Origin: Coptis chinensis
Taxonomy: Eukaryota > Streptophyta > Magnoliopsida > Ranunculales > Ranunculaceae
Assembly: GCA_015680905.1 (NCBI GenBank)
Contig: CM027381.1
Location: 70,607,501 to 70,671,500 of the forward strand
Direction of reading: 5' to 3'
DNA length: 64,000 nt
This document shows, piece by piece, positions 42,887 through 53,406 of this stretch. Every line of letters starts with the position of its first letter. Position 1 is the stretch's first letter. The position numbers were made by a program, and so were the translations under genes. The notes under the pieces are model-generated. The model was not told the origin of the DNA, did no database searches, and saw nothing but the letters and a program-made list of their open reading frames with translations.

Positions 42887-43007
42887 CTTTGTAACCGCCA
42901 TTAATGATGAATACAAAAGCTTAAGTTTCACTTCTTTCCGATTATCAATTCAATCCAAACCTATTCAATTCACAGTTGATCTTAGAAGAAGACACTTGAT
43001 CACTACA
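42693..43007 (+). repeat. E3 5' LTR, right part
   Basis: It ends TTGATCACTACA directly before the primer-binding site. A TATATAAAAT motif lies at 42751-42760 and a (GA)n microsatellite of ~58 bp at 42826-42883 in the expected leader/R region. The LTR start may lie left of E1 (before 17033), since E1 inserted in or next to it. Confidence 0.6.
42826..42883 (+). repeat. (GA)n microsatellite
   Basis: About 29 uninterrupted GA dinucleotides, placed between the TATA motif and the end of the E3 LTR. Confidence 0.97.
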
Positions 43008-43008
43008 T

Positions 43009-43026
43009 TGGTGCCGTTTGTGATTC
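43009..43026 (+). promoter_or_regulatory. Primer-binding site of E3
   Basis: TGGTGCCGTTTGTGATTC begins two bases after the LTR end. It resembles the E1 site in position and in the TGG-GCCGT start; the matching tRNA is not certain. Confidence 0.6.
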
Positions 43027-43161
43027 AAAGACAAGAAAAGTTGTTTCTTTTCTTTTTTCTTTGAAGATCGAATCCATTGGTAGACGTTTGAGATAAAGAA
43101 TAATTGGTTGTGTTCAAGGAAATTCTGGGAGATCAGTGAAATGTTCATTTTCTTGTCAAAG

Positions 43162-43849
43162 ATGCCTCCAAAGCGTGCTACAAAAAGTAAAACGATGATG
43201 ATTAATGAAGGAAGTACTTCTCAAGCAGCACCCAAGAATGAGGAGTGCAGAACAAGACGATCGGTAAGTAGATTGATGGAAGAAGTAGAATAGATACATG
43301 AAGAGGAGGTGTCTTTAAACCCTTGTTGAGAAAGTTTGAAGAATTGGAAAAGCAGAACAAAGTTTTAATGGCTGAAACAAAGCTGTGAGAGAAGAGAATG
43401 AGAAGCGTGCAGTAGAAGCTATGTATGAGAAAGATGGCGAGGAGTCGAGTTCAGGCACTCCAATGGTAAGGAAGAGCCATATCGAGGAAGTGAGAAAAAG
43501 CCACCTCGAAGAGGTTCAATCAGTAGCAAAATCGACACCAAAGGTGGTGCAAAAGGAAAAGGTAAAAGCACCAATCACGAAGGAAATAGTGCAGGAGATG
43601 ATACAAAGGCAATTTGGGGACCAACTCATGGAAATGGTATCATCCTCGATTTGTAAACTGGCAGACGATGTAAGTAAAAACCCGTTGAAAAAGGAGGTAG
43701 AAAGGGTGCCATTACCTCTAAAATTCAAGAATCCAAAGTTCACCCAGTATGATGGGACCACTGATCCCATGGACCATCTCTTTAGCTATCTACACCAGTT
43801 CTTGATATATCATGGAAAGGAGTATTGGGATTCTGTACTATGTCGATAA
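43162..43849 (+). pseudogene. gag: E3 gag, N-terminal part only
   Basis: It starts MPPKRATKSKTMM at 43162, has stops or frame changes near 43291-43385, then continues as a Lys/Glu-rich segment and reaches the capsid core: VPLPLKFKNPKFTQYDGTTDP then MDHLFSYLHQFLIYHG. The frame ends at 43849, where the sequence jumps directly to RNase H (LLKKNTKFCWNEECEEAF). About two thirds of gag is missing. Confidence 0.82.
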
Positions 43850-44322
43850 TTTTCAAGTTGCTTAAAAAGAATACTAAATTCTGTTGGAATGAAGAATGTG
43901 AAGAAGCATTTACAGAGTTAAAGAAATATCTGCAAAGAAATGCCAACGCTTACAAAACCAGATGAGGAGAAAGTTTGCTTCTCTATTTAGCAAAATCTAA
44001 ATTTGCTATAAGTTCGGTGTTGGTGAAGGTTGAAAATGGTGTTGAAAAACCGGTGTATTTTCAAAGAAAAACAATGCTTGAGACAGAGACACGATATTCG
44101 ACACTGGAGAAATACGCTCTGGCACTTTTATTCTCATCTTACATGCTGAAGCCGTATTTTCAATCACACTCTGTGATCGTTATGATGAATCTCCTATTAA
44201 AGTAGACTCTGGCAAAAACTGCCAAATCAGGAAGAATGTCGAAATGGTTAATACTAATAAATGAATTTGGTGTCGAATACTGAAATCGAGTATCGGAGAA
44301 AAGTCAGGTACTAGCCGACTTC
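43850..44322 (+). pseudogene. E3 RNase H
   Basis: WNEECEEAFTELKKYLQ is followed by YLAKSKFAISSVLVKVE, KPVYFQRKTMLETETRYSTL and EKYALALLFSSYMLKPYF. It contains a stop after NLLLK (44203-44205) and another near 44280. It aligns block by block with the E1 RNase H, and likewise lacks the first catalytic Asp motif. Confidence 0.82.
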
Positions 44323-44925
44323 TTGGCTGATTTTCCATGTGAGGATGCTAGTTGGGGTATGGAAAAAGGGGAGTTCTCAACGCTGCAAGAGCCCGAGGAT
44401 ATTATCGATATAGATGATACATGGGCTGGAACAAATGGTTGGAAATTATTTGTTGATGGATCATCTGGGAGTAAGGGATGTGGCATCGGGATTGTGTTGG
44501 TTACACCTAAAAATCAAAGGCTCGAAATAGCAATGACATTAGGATTCCATGCATCGAATAACGAGACTGAGTATGAAGCTTTAATTGTGGGACTCGAGAT
44601 GGGCAAATATCTCAAAGTGAAAGAATTATCAATTTTTAGCGACTCAATGCTGGGAGTCAGTCAGATTAATAGAGGATATTCAGTAAAATGTGATAATATG
44701 GTGGATTACTTGAGTTTTATAAAAACTAAGTTGAGAGACTTTAATAAAATAAGGCTGCAACACCTCAATAGAAATGAAAACTGGCATGCAGACACCCTAG
44801 CTTATGTGGTAGCGATGTTAGAAAACACGGAGGGACGCACTTTGCACATCGGTGTCCAAGAAAGGCCAAACATCGATGTTGACGAACCAGAGATTTTGGA
44901 AATTGACACACTGGGGGTGTCATGA
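44323..44925 (+). pseudogene. E3 second (archaeal-type) RNase H
   Basis: A clean 200-codon frame. GWKLFVDGSSGSKGCGIGIV (Asp), NETEYEALIVGLEM (Glu), LSIFSDSMLGVSQ (Asp) and NWHADTLAYVVAML (Asp) retain all four catalytic acidic residues. It is thus better preserved than the E1 copy, where this domain is frameshifted at its start. In a full polyprotein it would degrade the RNA strand during reverse transcription. Confidence 0.88.
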
Positions 44926-46157
44926 ATGGAAGCATATATATCATACTTATTTGATTGTAAAGTACCTGAGGACAAAAATAAGGCCAGAAGGATCAAATCT
45001 GGAGCTCAAAGATATGTATTGATTGATAATTAGCTATATCAAAAGAATCCTGGAGGTCCGCATTTGAAATGTATATCACCTGAGGATGCACATTTAATAA
45101 TTACAGAACTCCACGAAGGAGAATGTGGAAACCACTCAGTTGGAAGATCATTGGAAAATAAAATAATGAGGCAAGGATATTTTTTGCCTTAGATGCGAAG
45201 AGATTGTCTTCGTTATGCTAAAAAGTGTATGCAATGCTAATACATGGAAAAGCTATACACATTCCAGCTGAGGAGTTGCATTGTGTAGCGAATCCATAAC
45301 CCTTTGCGCTATTAGGCATGGATATTGTCAGTCCTCTAGCACCTGGAAGAGGTAAAAGATGATTCATGCTTGCGGTCACAAACTATTTCACCAAGTGGGT
45401 AGAGGCCATAGCTTTACAACACATAAAAGAGCAAGATGTGATAAGTTTTCTTTTCAAAAGAGTAATATGTCAATACGGGTTGTCATATGCCATTATATCT
45501 GATAACGGGCCACAGTTCGAGAGAGGAAAAGTAAAAGCTTTCTTGGAATCATACAAGGTAAAGCATTTCACATCTGCGCCATATTATGCTCAGGGTAACG
45601 GGTAAGCAGAAGCAACAAATAAAACCATTATGGATAATATCAAGAAAAAACTATAAGACAAGAAAGGACTCTGGGTGGATGAATTAAACAACGTTCTATG
45701 GGCTTATAGAATGACACCTCGAACTGCCACGGGTGAATCTCCTTTTACATTAACTTAGGGCATGGAAGCAGTAACTCTATCAGAAATGGTGGTATCGACA
45801 TCTAGAACCAAAGTCTTAACGAATGGCCAAAATAATGAAGTAATGATAGCAGAAGTCCTCAATCTCGAGGAAACAAGAGATCAAGCAAGATTAAGGCTTG
45901 ACACATACCATCGACAACTCAGAAAAGCTTTCAACAAGAAAGTGAGAGAAAGACATTTTTAAGAAGGTGATTTGGTATTAAAAATGGTTACTCAAGCAAC
46001 TAAAGAGAAAAAAGCTGGAAAACTAGCAGCAAGCTGGGATGGGCCTTACATCATTCACAAAGTTGGAATCAATAGAGCTTACTATTTAAAAACGGCCAAA
46101 GGTATAATATTACCAAAGCCTCAAAATGTAAGCAATTTGAAAGCATTTTATCAATAA
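44926..46157 (+). pseudogene. E3 integrase
   Basis: LHEGECGNHSVGRSL then KKCMQC (zinc-binding region, broken by stops near 45190 and 45238), MDIVSPLAPGRGK (Asp), FTKWVEAIALQHIKEQDV, AIISDNGPQFERGK (Asp), an AEATNKTIMDNIKKKL block (Glu), [18 protein letters not shown], and a C-terminus GKLAASWDGPYIIHKVG ending FYQ at 46154. At least five in-frame stops are present, but the reading phase is mostly kept after 45360. All three DDE residues are visible. Confidence 0.87.
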
Positions 46158-46257
46158 AGAATATTCTAAGTATCATGATGTATTTTTCAAAGTTATGCAT
46201 TCAATAAAGAGATTGTTATTTCCAAAAGCAATATCTATACAAATATCGCAGATCCTC

Positions 46258-46625
46258 GTATCTCTAGACTTATATGTTGATAATAGGTCAAATAAAAACC
46301 CAGGTGATCTGTAGATCTTCATCTCGATACTAGGTCAAATAAAAACATTGGTGATCTGTAGATCCTTATCTCGATACCAGGTCAAACAAAAACCTGGTGA
46401 TCTGTAGATCCTTATCTCGATACCAGGTCAAACAAAAACCTTAGTGATATGTAGATCTTCATCTCGATACCAGGTCAAACAAAAACCTTGATGATCTGTA
46501 GATCCTCATCTCGATACCAAGTCAAACAAAAACCTTGGTGATCTGTAGATCCTCATCTCGATACTAGGTCAAACAAAAATCCTGGTGGTCTGTAGATCCT
46601 CATCTCGATACCAGGTCAAAAAATC
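46258..46625 (+). repeat. E3 47-bp tandem repeat array
   Basis: About seven to eight units of GATCTGTAGATCCTCATCTC followed by GATACCAGGTCAAACAAAAACCTTGGT. The array follows the pol stop by ~100 bp. A further isolated unit lies at ~47865-47912, 1.2 kb away, indicating that the array once extended further or was split. Confidence 0.92.
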
Positions 46626-46870
46626 TAGTTCTTGGCAGCAATGTCGAGTTCAGGTAAAAAAATCCAGTTCTGGGCAGCAATGTTAAGTTTGGGTAAAAAA
46701 ATCCAGTTCTTGGCAGCAATGTCGAGTTCGGGTAAAAAAATCCAGTTCTTGACAACAATGTCGAGTTCGGGTAAAAAAACTCTGGTATTGGCAGAAATGT
46801 CGATATGAGGTCAAGATCATGATGAAAATCCTGGTATTGGCAGAAATGTCGATATCAGTTCAAGATCGTG
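46626..46870 (+). repeat. E3 39-bp tandem repeat array
   Basis: Units of AAAAAAATCCAGTTCTTGGC followed by AGCAATGTCGAGTTCGGGT, four clear copies (46620-46775), then two related longer variants with GGTATTGGCAGAAATGTCG. It abuts the 47-bp array directly. Confidence 0.9.
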
Positions 46871-47188
46871 ATGAAAATCCTAGTATATGTGGTATTGTAT
46901 GCTCGATATATACCAGGTCAAAGAAAAAGGAGGCAGACGCCTAAGGTATGTAACAATAAAGGACATTTTCTTTCTTATTTTTAGGTTCCAAATATGTTAG
47001 GGGAATAGTATCGAATTTCAAATTTGTTCTTTTTTAAATAATTGCAAATGCCATTTGATAGAGTTACACTGAAAATTTTGTGTTTAAGCAAAAGTAGTGC
47101 GATAATAATTCATTGAAAAGGGATTACATAAGCAAAACAGGGTTGTTACACATTGAGTGTAAAACTAAATAATATAAAGAAAACATTA

Positions 47189-47385
47189 ATCTTCATCTTC
47201 ATCATCATCCTCGTCTTCATCTTCATCCTCATCATCACCATCAGTCGAAGACCCATCATTACCTTTTACATAACAATATGGGTCTCGAAGCCATTCATCT
47301 TCATATTCTTTTTCTTCTTTGTCTTCTTCTTCTTCTTCTTGCTCTTTTTTATCATCGGAATACTTGGTGGTAAGACAATCTGATC
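47189..47385 (-). pseudogene. Antisense acidic ORF in E3
   Basis: On the minus strand an open frame reads KEQEEEEEDKEEKEYEDEWL, then RDPYCYVKGNDGSSTDG, and ends in a run of ~20 Asp/Glu residues and a TAA stop. A stop precedes it and no start codon is evident, so it may be a terminal exon or domain of the antisense gene. The Asp/Glu runs reflect GAA/GAT-type triplet repeats. Another antisense reading (47266-47448) is Lys-rich and is probably a shadow. Confidence 0.4.
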
Positions 47386-47449
47386 AATGATGCCAGTCTG
47401 GGAGAACCATAAAGATAGCAAGAATAGAAAGGAAGTTTGAAACGACATA

Positions 47450-47960
47450 CATTTTTTGCTTAGGTTTGTTGTTTTCAGTAAGAAGATTACAAAAGATGGT
47501 TTAGAATTATGCAGGTGAAGGTCTTTTTATAGTAGTAAAAAATTATAAAAACAATGGAACTTGATGGTGATTAGCAAGAAAACTAGGAAAGTTAATGATG
47601 ATTAGCAAGAAAATGAGGAAAGTTAATGAAAAAGTAATTCTTGGTTATCTGTGTGCGGGATGGTTTAAGATTTAAATGATAATTCACTAAAGTTTAATGT
47701 CGTGATTTAATTCAGTACATGTTGGGTTTTGAGCCAGATGGTTGAATTTATTTATTGTTGGTAATATGAGTTTTTATATTGAGTAAATGTTACAAGTTCA
47801 TTATCAAATTTGTCTTCAAGAGCAAGGTTACGAGTTCGAATCCTGGTATCAGTACTAAGTCAAAGAAAAAATCCTGGAGATCTGTAGATCCTCATCTCGA
47901 TACCAGGTCAAAATTTATGGTTCAAAGACAACGGTATCTATAGAGTTATATCGATGTCGA
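47450..47960. other. E3 spacer between repeat arrays
   Basis: AT-rich, with a short duplication (GGTGATTAGCAAGAAAACTAGG and a variant, ~47571-47625) and the isolated 47-bp unit near 47865. No gene is seen. Confidence 0.5.
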
Positions 47961-47964
47961 AGAG

Positions 47965-49060
47965 AAGATATCAATCGATACTGCTTTTAATGGGAGTGGG
48001 GTATCGAAAATCTAATTTTTGTTTCAAAATCTTAATAAGTATCGATCGATACTGCTTTTAAGGGGAGTGGTATCGAAAATCTAATTTTCTTTCCAAAATA
48101 AGTATCAATCGATACTGCTTTTAATGGGAGTAGTATCGAAAATCTAATTTTCTTTTCTAAATCTTAATAAATATCAATCGATACTACTTTTAATAGGAGT
48201 GGTATCGAAAATCTAATTTTCTGTCCAAAATCTTAATAAGTATCGATCGATACTTCTTTAAAGAGGAGTGGTATCGAAAATCTAATTTTCTTTTCAAAAT
48301 AAGTATCAATCGATATTGCTTTTAATGAGAGTGGTATTGAAAATCTAATTTTCTTTTCAAAATAAGTATCAATCGATACTGCTTTTAATGGGAGTTTTAT
48401 CGAAAATCTAATTTTCTTTTCAAAATCTTAATAAGTATCGATCGATACTACTTTTAATAAGAGTGGTATCGAAAATCTAATTTTCTTTTCAAAATCTTAA
48501 TAAGTATCGATCGAATAGGAATGGTATCGAAAATCTAATCTTCTTTTCAAAATCTAAATAAGTATCGATCGATACTGCTTTTAATGGGAGTTGTATCGAA
48601 AATCTATTTTTCTTTTCAAAATCTTAATAAGTATCAATCGATACTACTTTTAAAGAGAGTGGTATCGAAAATCTAATTTTCTTTTTAAAATAAGTATCAA
48701 TCGATACTGCTTTTAATGGGAGTGGTATCGAAAATCTAATTTTCTTTTCAAAATCTTAATAAGTATCAATCGATATTGCTTTTAATGGGAGTGGTATCGA
48801 AAATCTAATTTTATTTTCAAAATCTTAATAAGTATTGATCGATACTGCTTTTAATAGGAATGGTATCGAAAATCTAATCTTCTTTTCAAAATCTAAATAA
48901 GTATAGATCGATACTGCTTTTAATGGGAGTGGTATCGAAAATCTAATTTTCTTTTCAAAATCTAAATAAGTATTATCGATACTTCTTTTAATAGGAGTGG
49001 TATCGAAAATCAAATTTTCTTTGCAAAATTTCAATAAGTATCGAAGTGGTATCGATACCA
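47965..49060 (+). repeat. E3 ~69-bp tandem repeat array with palindromic TATCGATCGATA core
   Basis: About 16 units of GTATCGAAAATCTAATTTTC, TTTTCAAAATCTTAATAAGT, ATCGATCGATACTGC and TTTTAATGGGAGTG, with a shorter ~58-64 bp variant lacking the ATCTTAAT part. Each unit carries ATCGATCGAT or ATCAATCGAT, a near-perfect palindrome. The minus-strand ORF 48825-49061 repeats with the units and is not a gene. Confidence 0.95.
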
Positions 49061-49264
49061 TTTTTTAATTGGAGTCGTATCAAAAGTCTAGTTCTCTTTT
49101 CAGATTTCTTTTTCTCTAAGTATTAAAAGCTATTAACATATATATTACACATATAAGCAAACGACAACAAGCAAGAAGATCTATTTTCATAATTCAAATG
49201 GAGTTTAAGAAAATAAGGCAAAATAGACGGATCATTGTATCAATATTACAAATTTGAGCAAATT

Positions 49265-51084
49265 TTAGCTCATGGTGGAGTTGTTGGTTTGATTGAGAAA
49301 ATTACATCTGGCCTCAAGAGCTAAGTCAACATCAGCCAGCATATCGATTCCCTCTAGAGTAGAGGGATCAAGATGAAATGAGTCAAGAATGAGAGGTGGG
49401 GTAGCCACAGTCTCGGTGGGGTTAGTAATTTCCACATCATCATCATTGGTGTCTTTCTCAGTCTCGGTAGCCTCGGTATCAGCCTCGACAACTTTCTTGT
49501 CAATATTGATGGCAGCTTCAGAAGGAGTATCATTCTCATCATCCAAATGAAGGTTATACTGATCAATAACTCTTCATAGTAGAAACACAATAATTCCTAT
49601 TGTTATCAGCTTCAACCAGTTCGAGATCGGCCTTCGCTATTTCGGCCACGAGTTCAACTTTTTCTTTCTCAAAATTAATTCTTTCTTGTTCGAGTTTCGC
49701 TTCCATCTCGGCATAAGAGTGCCTCAGTCGATCAGTCAATATAGTATTCTTGTCAATAAAAGTTTTTAGATTGGCATTAGCAGTTTGTCAAGCGGTTTCG
49801 AAAGCACCGAGTTTTGTGATGGTGATGAGAGCATGGTTTTTCTTTTCTTCTTCAAAAGAGTATTGAAGTTGTTCTTTGTCTTTTTTCAATTTTTCATTAT
49901 CTTCCCTAAGAAGGTGGAAGGAAGTCATATCATTCTCAAACTAACTGACAGCAGTAACTTTAGCCTGAAATCAAGAATACAGCAGATGGATGCATTATAA
50001 ATAATAGAGAAACTGTTATAAGAGTAAGGCCAAAGGTATATACTTACTTTTTCGAGCGAAGAACACAAAATGTGAAATCATTCAGTAATGGGAATTTCAT
50101 CCATCGCTGATTGGTCTCGAGGAAGAATCGTGTTCATAACTAGAGCTTCTCTGAGTCCAGGTGTCGGAGGATCAGAAAATAGAGAAAAAGATTTTAGAAC
50201 CCTTTTCTTATTACAAAAGATAAAATCAGCCACAAAAACTTTAGATGAAGAAGAAGGAGCATGAACAGTTGATGGAGGTAGTGGGTTGAATAGTGGCTGG
50301 AACAACTGAAGATTTCGAGGGCACAGAGGCAGGTGCAGTAGTGGTGGTAGTTTTCACAGTCTTAGATACCTTCGTTGTTGGTAACACTTCAGTGGTACAA
50401 GGTTCTTTTCATTTCTTTTGATAAAGGCCAATATCAACATGTTTTTCTTTGGAAGGAGTTGGAGCCTGGGAGGAACTATCGCCTATTGTTTTTTTCGAGT
50501 TCAGAAACTTGTTAGTGGATTTGTCTTGGCCACGAGGAATGCAAGATGTCATATCTGTGTACAATAAGCAGTGGTGATCAAACACATCTTACAAAAGTGG
50601 ATAATTATAGAAGTCTGGAACTTCTTGTTTGATTTTGGGAAAAAGATCTTCAGTCATATGAAAACCATTAATCATATAATCAAAATAACATCGAGGAGTG
50701 TTATCAGACAATTCAGAAGAATCAAAAGTTTTTCTAAATTCTTTTTCATAAGAACAAGGCTGTAATGAACATGGAGCAGCTTGGGAAGGTACAACAATTT
50801 GGGAAGGTGAAAGATCTTGACCTCTAAGCACATTACTCTTTAAGGTATATAAGGGAGCAACATAATTGTCGACATCTTGTAAGACGACATTTGAGGTAGG
50901 GTTTCCATATTGATAAACACCAGTTCTAGCAGTTATTTCTTCATCAGTGCCTTTCAAAAGCTCCACTACTCTAGTAGACTCTCCACGACCTCTCGAAGTG
51001 GCAAGTCTTAGTACTTAAACAATGGCACAAAGGTAGACCAGCCAGATAAAAGGTCCGAGATGGAGTGTCAATTTTTTTTTAGAG
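49265..51084 (-). pseudogene. E3 antisense gene, C-terminal half (coiled coil and acidic tail)
   Basis: Minus-strand reading from 51084 down: the part right of the solo LTR continues here with VYQYGNPTSNVVLQ and FDSSELSDNTPRCYFDYMIN (50589-50966), then Pro/Ser/Thr-rich frames with stops (50078-50305), then a coiled coil (LREDNEKLKKDKEQLQYSFE and HSYAEMEAKLEQERINFEKE, ~49920-49600), and finally an acidic C-terminus (MDDENDTPSEAAINIDKK to NNSTMS, 49265-49546). The domain order parallels the E1 antisense gene. Several stops and frame changes are present. Confidence 0.65.
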
Positions 51085-51089
51085 ATGGG

Positions 51090-52603
51090 TGATAAGAGCC
51101 CAAAACTGTAGTTTTAACCCCTTAACAATAATACTTTTAGACCAATTATGCGAGTAATAAATAAGAGTTAATGCTGATTACTTGCTTTTATGTATTTCAG
51201 GCATTGGAGTCGATTATGTGTAGAAATGAGTCACTTTTGCGAGATAAAGGAGCAAGGGTTGCTTGTTAAGGAGTTCTATGATTAAAAGCCAAGATTCAAA
51301 GAGAAAAAACCTTTAAAAAGCCCGGTCAAAGCTAAAAGTCAAAGTCAACGCAGGCAGAAACAACGCATAAAAGTTAACAGAACTTCCAAAGACTGTATCT
51401 TTGGACTCAGATCTCGGAATTGGGCCTACCTTATGTCAAAACGACCGGCTCATAGAGAGCTTTCCAATGGTCCAAGGCTTGACCCAATCAGAGGAGCAAA
51501 AGTGGACAAAAAGTCTGTTGAAGTCAATCTAGCTGAAAAGGCCTCTGTGGACTGAAGAAATTGAGTTTTGGGATCGATTTTCCAGCCCAAAACATGGCTT
51601 CTCAGCCCATGCACGAAAAAGTGGATCTTGTCTCCTCCATTTCAAGACACAAGACGTAACTCTTAAGCAAACTAGTTTTTAGGTAGCCATTAGCCAATAA
51701 TTTTAGATCTAGTTTTAGTCTCCATTAATTAGTTTTTCATATCTGGTTTTAGATCTAGTTATACTTTTCAATTAATTAGTGTTAGAACAAGTAGATTATT
51801 ATTTGAGAATCAATTTTAGTTTTACAATAAAGTATTAGTTTTAATTCCAATTAGTTTAGTGATTAAATTATTATTAGTTTTAGTATTGTTAAATTCATAA
51901 ATTAGGATCATTTCGTAGTGTTAATTTAGTTTCGAATTCTTGTTTAGATCAATATAGTAAAATTACAATCTTTATATCATGTCTTGTGTAATTTCGTATA
52001 GAAATGATAGTTTGATGACTCTAGGCTAAACCTCCATTAGAGGGGTTTGAGGAAGCCTTGATGAAAACTTGATTTGTTAGCTTAGAAATTGTCATGATAA
52101 TTTATTCAATTCTAGAAAGTAATTAGTTCACCATAAGAATGGGTTTGATTGCTTCACATGCTAGTTATTATTTGGTAGAGATTGCCATGAATAATTAGGG
52201 ATTAGAATACCATTTGTTATGTGAAAGCATTGACATTTGGATTACGACAATTCTTTGTTAGTTGATTAAGTCAAATCAAGGTGGAATCGAATTCCCCTAA
52301 TTCATTCTCTATTGTCAAGTTAGTATTTGAATTCCATCATTTCGTTATTTGCATATTGTTTTCTAGTTCCCATCGTAGTATAATTTCCAACATTACTCTC
52401 ATTAACTTTGGATAGACCGATAGTCGTTGAAAACGTAAATTCTAAAGAACTAGGAGTGGAATGAATCTTCTACTCCAACTCTATTGCGATAGCATCGAGA
52501 GTAGAAAACTTTGATAAACCCTTAGCGTAAAATAGCTTTAGTTTTATTTGCATTGAGTTAAATCGCTTATTCGTAGGTAAAACTATTGTTTTCCCTTTTA
52601 TCA
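51090..52603 (+). mobile_element. Solo LTR of the E2 family
   Basis: It starts TGATAAGAGCCC and ends CCTTTTATCA, 1514 bp, flanked by the exact 5-bp duplication ATGGG (51085-51089 and 52604-52608). It aligns with both E2 LTRs over its full length but is clearly more diverged. No internal retrotransposon sequence is present, so it is the product of LTR-LTR recombination. It interrupts the E3 antisense gene. Confidence 0.94.
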
Positions 52604-52608
52604 ATGGG

Positions 52609-53330
52609 ATCATAGTTAACGTACCTCTAAGATTAAAAACACGATGAACCAAGGAAGGAACAACGATAGATGCAGGATGACTCCCATTGACCAGATATGA
52701 TGAGAGGATAGAGTGGCCATCTAAAGTTACTATCTCGATTCACTCTTATGATACCTTGTTGGTTGCTTCATTTCTTGGGATAAAAAATAACCACTAGGCT
52801 CAGTTGAACCGTTTTTTATTTTTTCAGTACGTTCGATAAAGGTATAATGGGTCTGAATATTGATAAGCCAGATTTTTTGGGATCTCTGCATATTGGGTTC
52901 AAGATGCGGATTATAGTAGTTACAAATGTACATCAATCTCAAAAATTTGCCCGTGCCTTGGCTAGGAGAGATGGTCAAATGGTTCAGTACCTCTTGATCG
53001 AGGTTGGTCAAAGGGAGTTGCAAACCAGCAGCTAGTTGCCCAACAGTGATGATGATTGATTGGGCATCACCACTTTGGTATTTGGTACCTTTCCTACATC
53101 CAACATAGTGTTGAAGAGTGACAGTATCGGGTATCTGATATGCAGCTCTAACTAATGCTAAGTTGGGTCTTTTTGGGAAGTGAGGATTCAAACCACCACT
53201 CCATATGTTGTTGTCCTCCATAATTTCATACTCTGATTCCGAGGTCACAGTCTTGAAAAGATGGCATGCTAGGCCATCAACAAGATATGTTGGGCGCCAT
53301 GCTGGTTCATTAGTTTCAGTCCTTTATGAT
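52609..53330 (-). pseudogene. E3 antisense gene, N-terminal conserved domain
   Basis: Minus-strand frame: EPAWRPTYLVDGLACHLFK upstream of MEDNNIWSGGLNPHFPKRPN, then LALVRAAYQIPDTVTLQHYV, IIITVGQLAAGLQLPLTNLD, QEVLNHLTISPSQ and FLRLMYICNYYNPH (52730-53325). The blocks RAAYxIxxxxxLxH and VTVGQxxAxLQLPLTxLDxEVxNH are shared with the E1 antisense gene, so this is a conserved protein of the Tat lineage. A TAA near 53325 and the stop at 52730 break it, and E4 at 53407 separates it from its upstream region. No known enzyme motif is recognised. Confidence 0.78.
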
Positions 53331-53406
53331 GTCGAAGCTGAGGAAGAAGAGCTGGTTTTATCTGACCTTGCTTCTTTTTGTGTCGAGGCTGAGGAAGAAA
53401 ACCGTT

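Larger units (their letters stand above)
42688..53406 (+). mobile_element. E3: Tat-like LTR retrotransposon, internally deleted (5' part and body)
   Basis: After E1 the order is: LTR-like sequence with a TATATAAAAT box (42751-42760), primer-binding site, gag start, RNase H, second RNase H, integrase, tandem repeats and antisense ORF. It is then cut at 53407 by E4. A solo LTR of the E2 family sits at 51090-52603. The gag C-terminus, protease and RT are missing. The left boundary of its 5' LTR is unresolved (partly left of E1) and its 3' LTR is outside the window. Sequence divergence from E1 shows a distinct Tat family. Confidence 0.82.

Noticed and set aside
46258..46870. Possible CRISPR-like array (regular short repeats)
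   Set aside because: Units are contiguous without unique spacers and lie in a plant retrotransposon.
48825..49061. 78-codon minus-strand ORF with repeated YLDFEKKIRFSIP peptide
   Set aside because: The peptide repeats exactly with the 69-bp tandem repeat units, so it is a by-product of the array.
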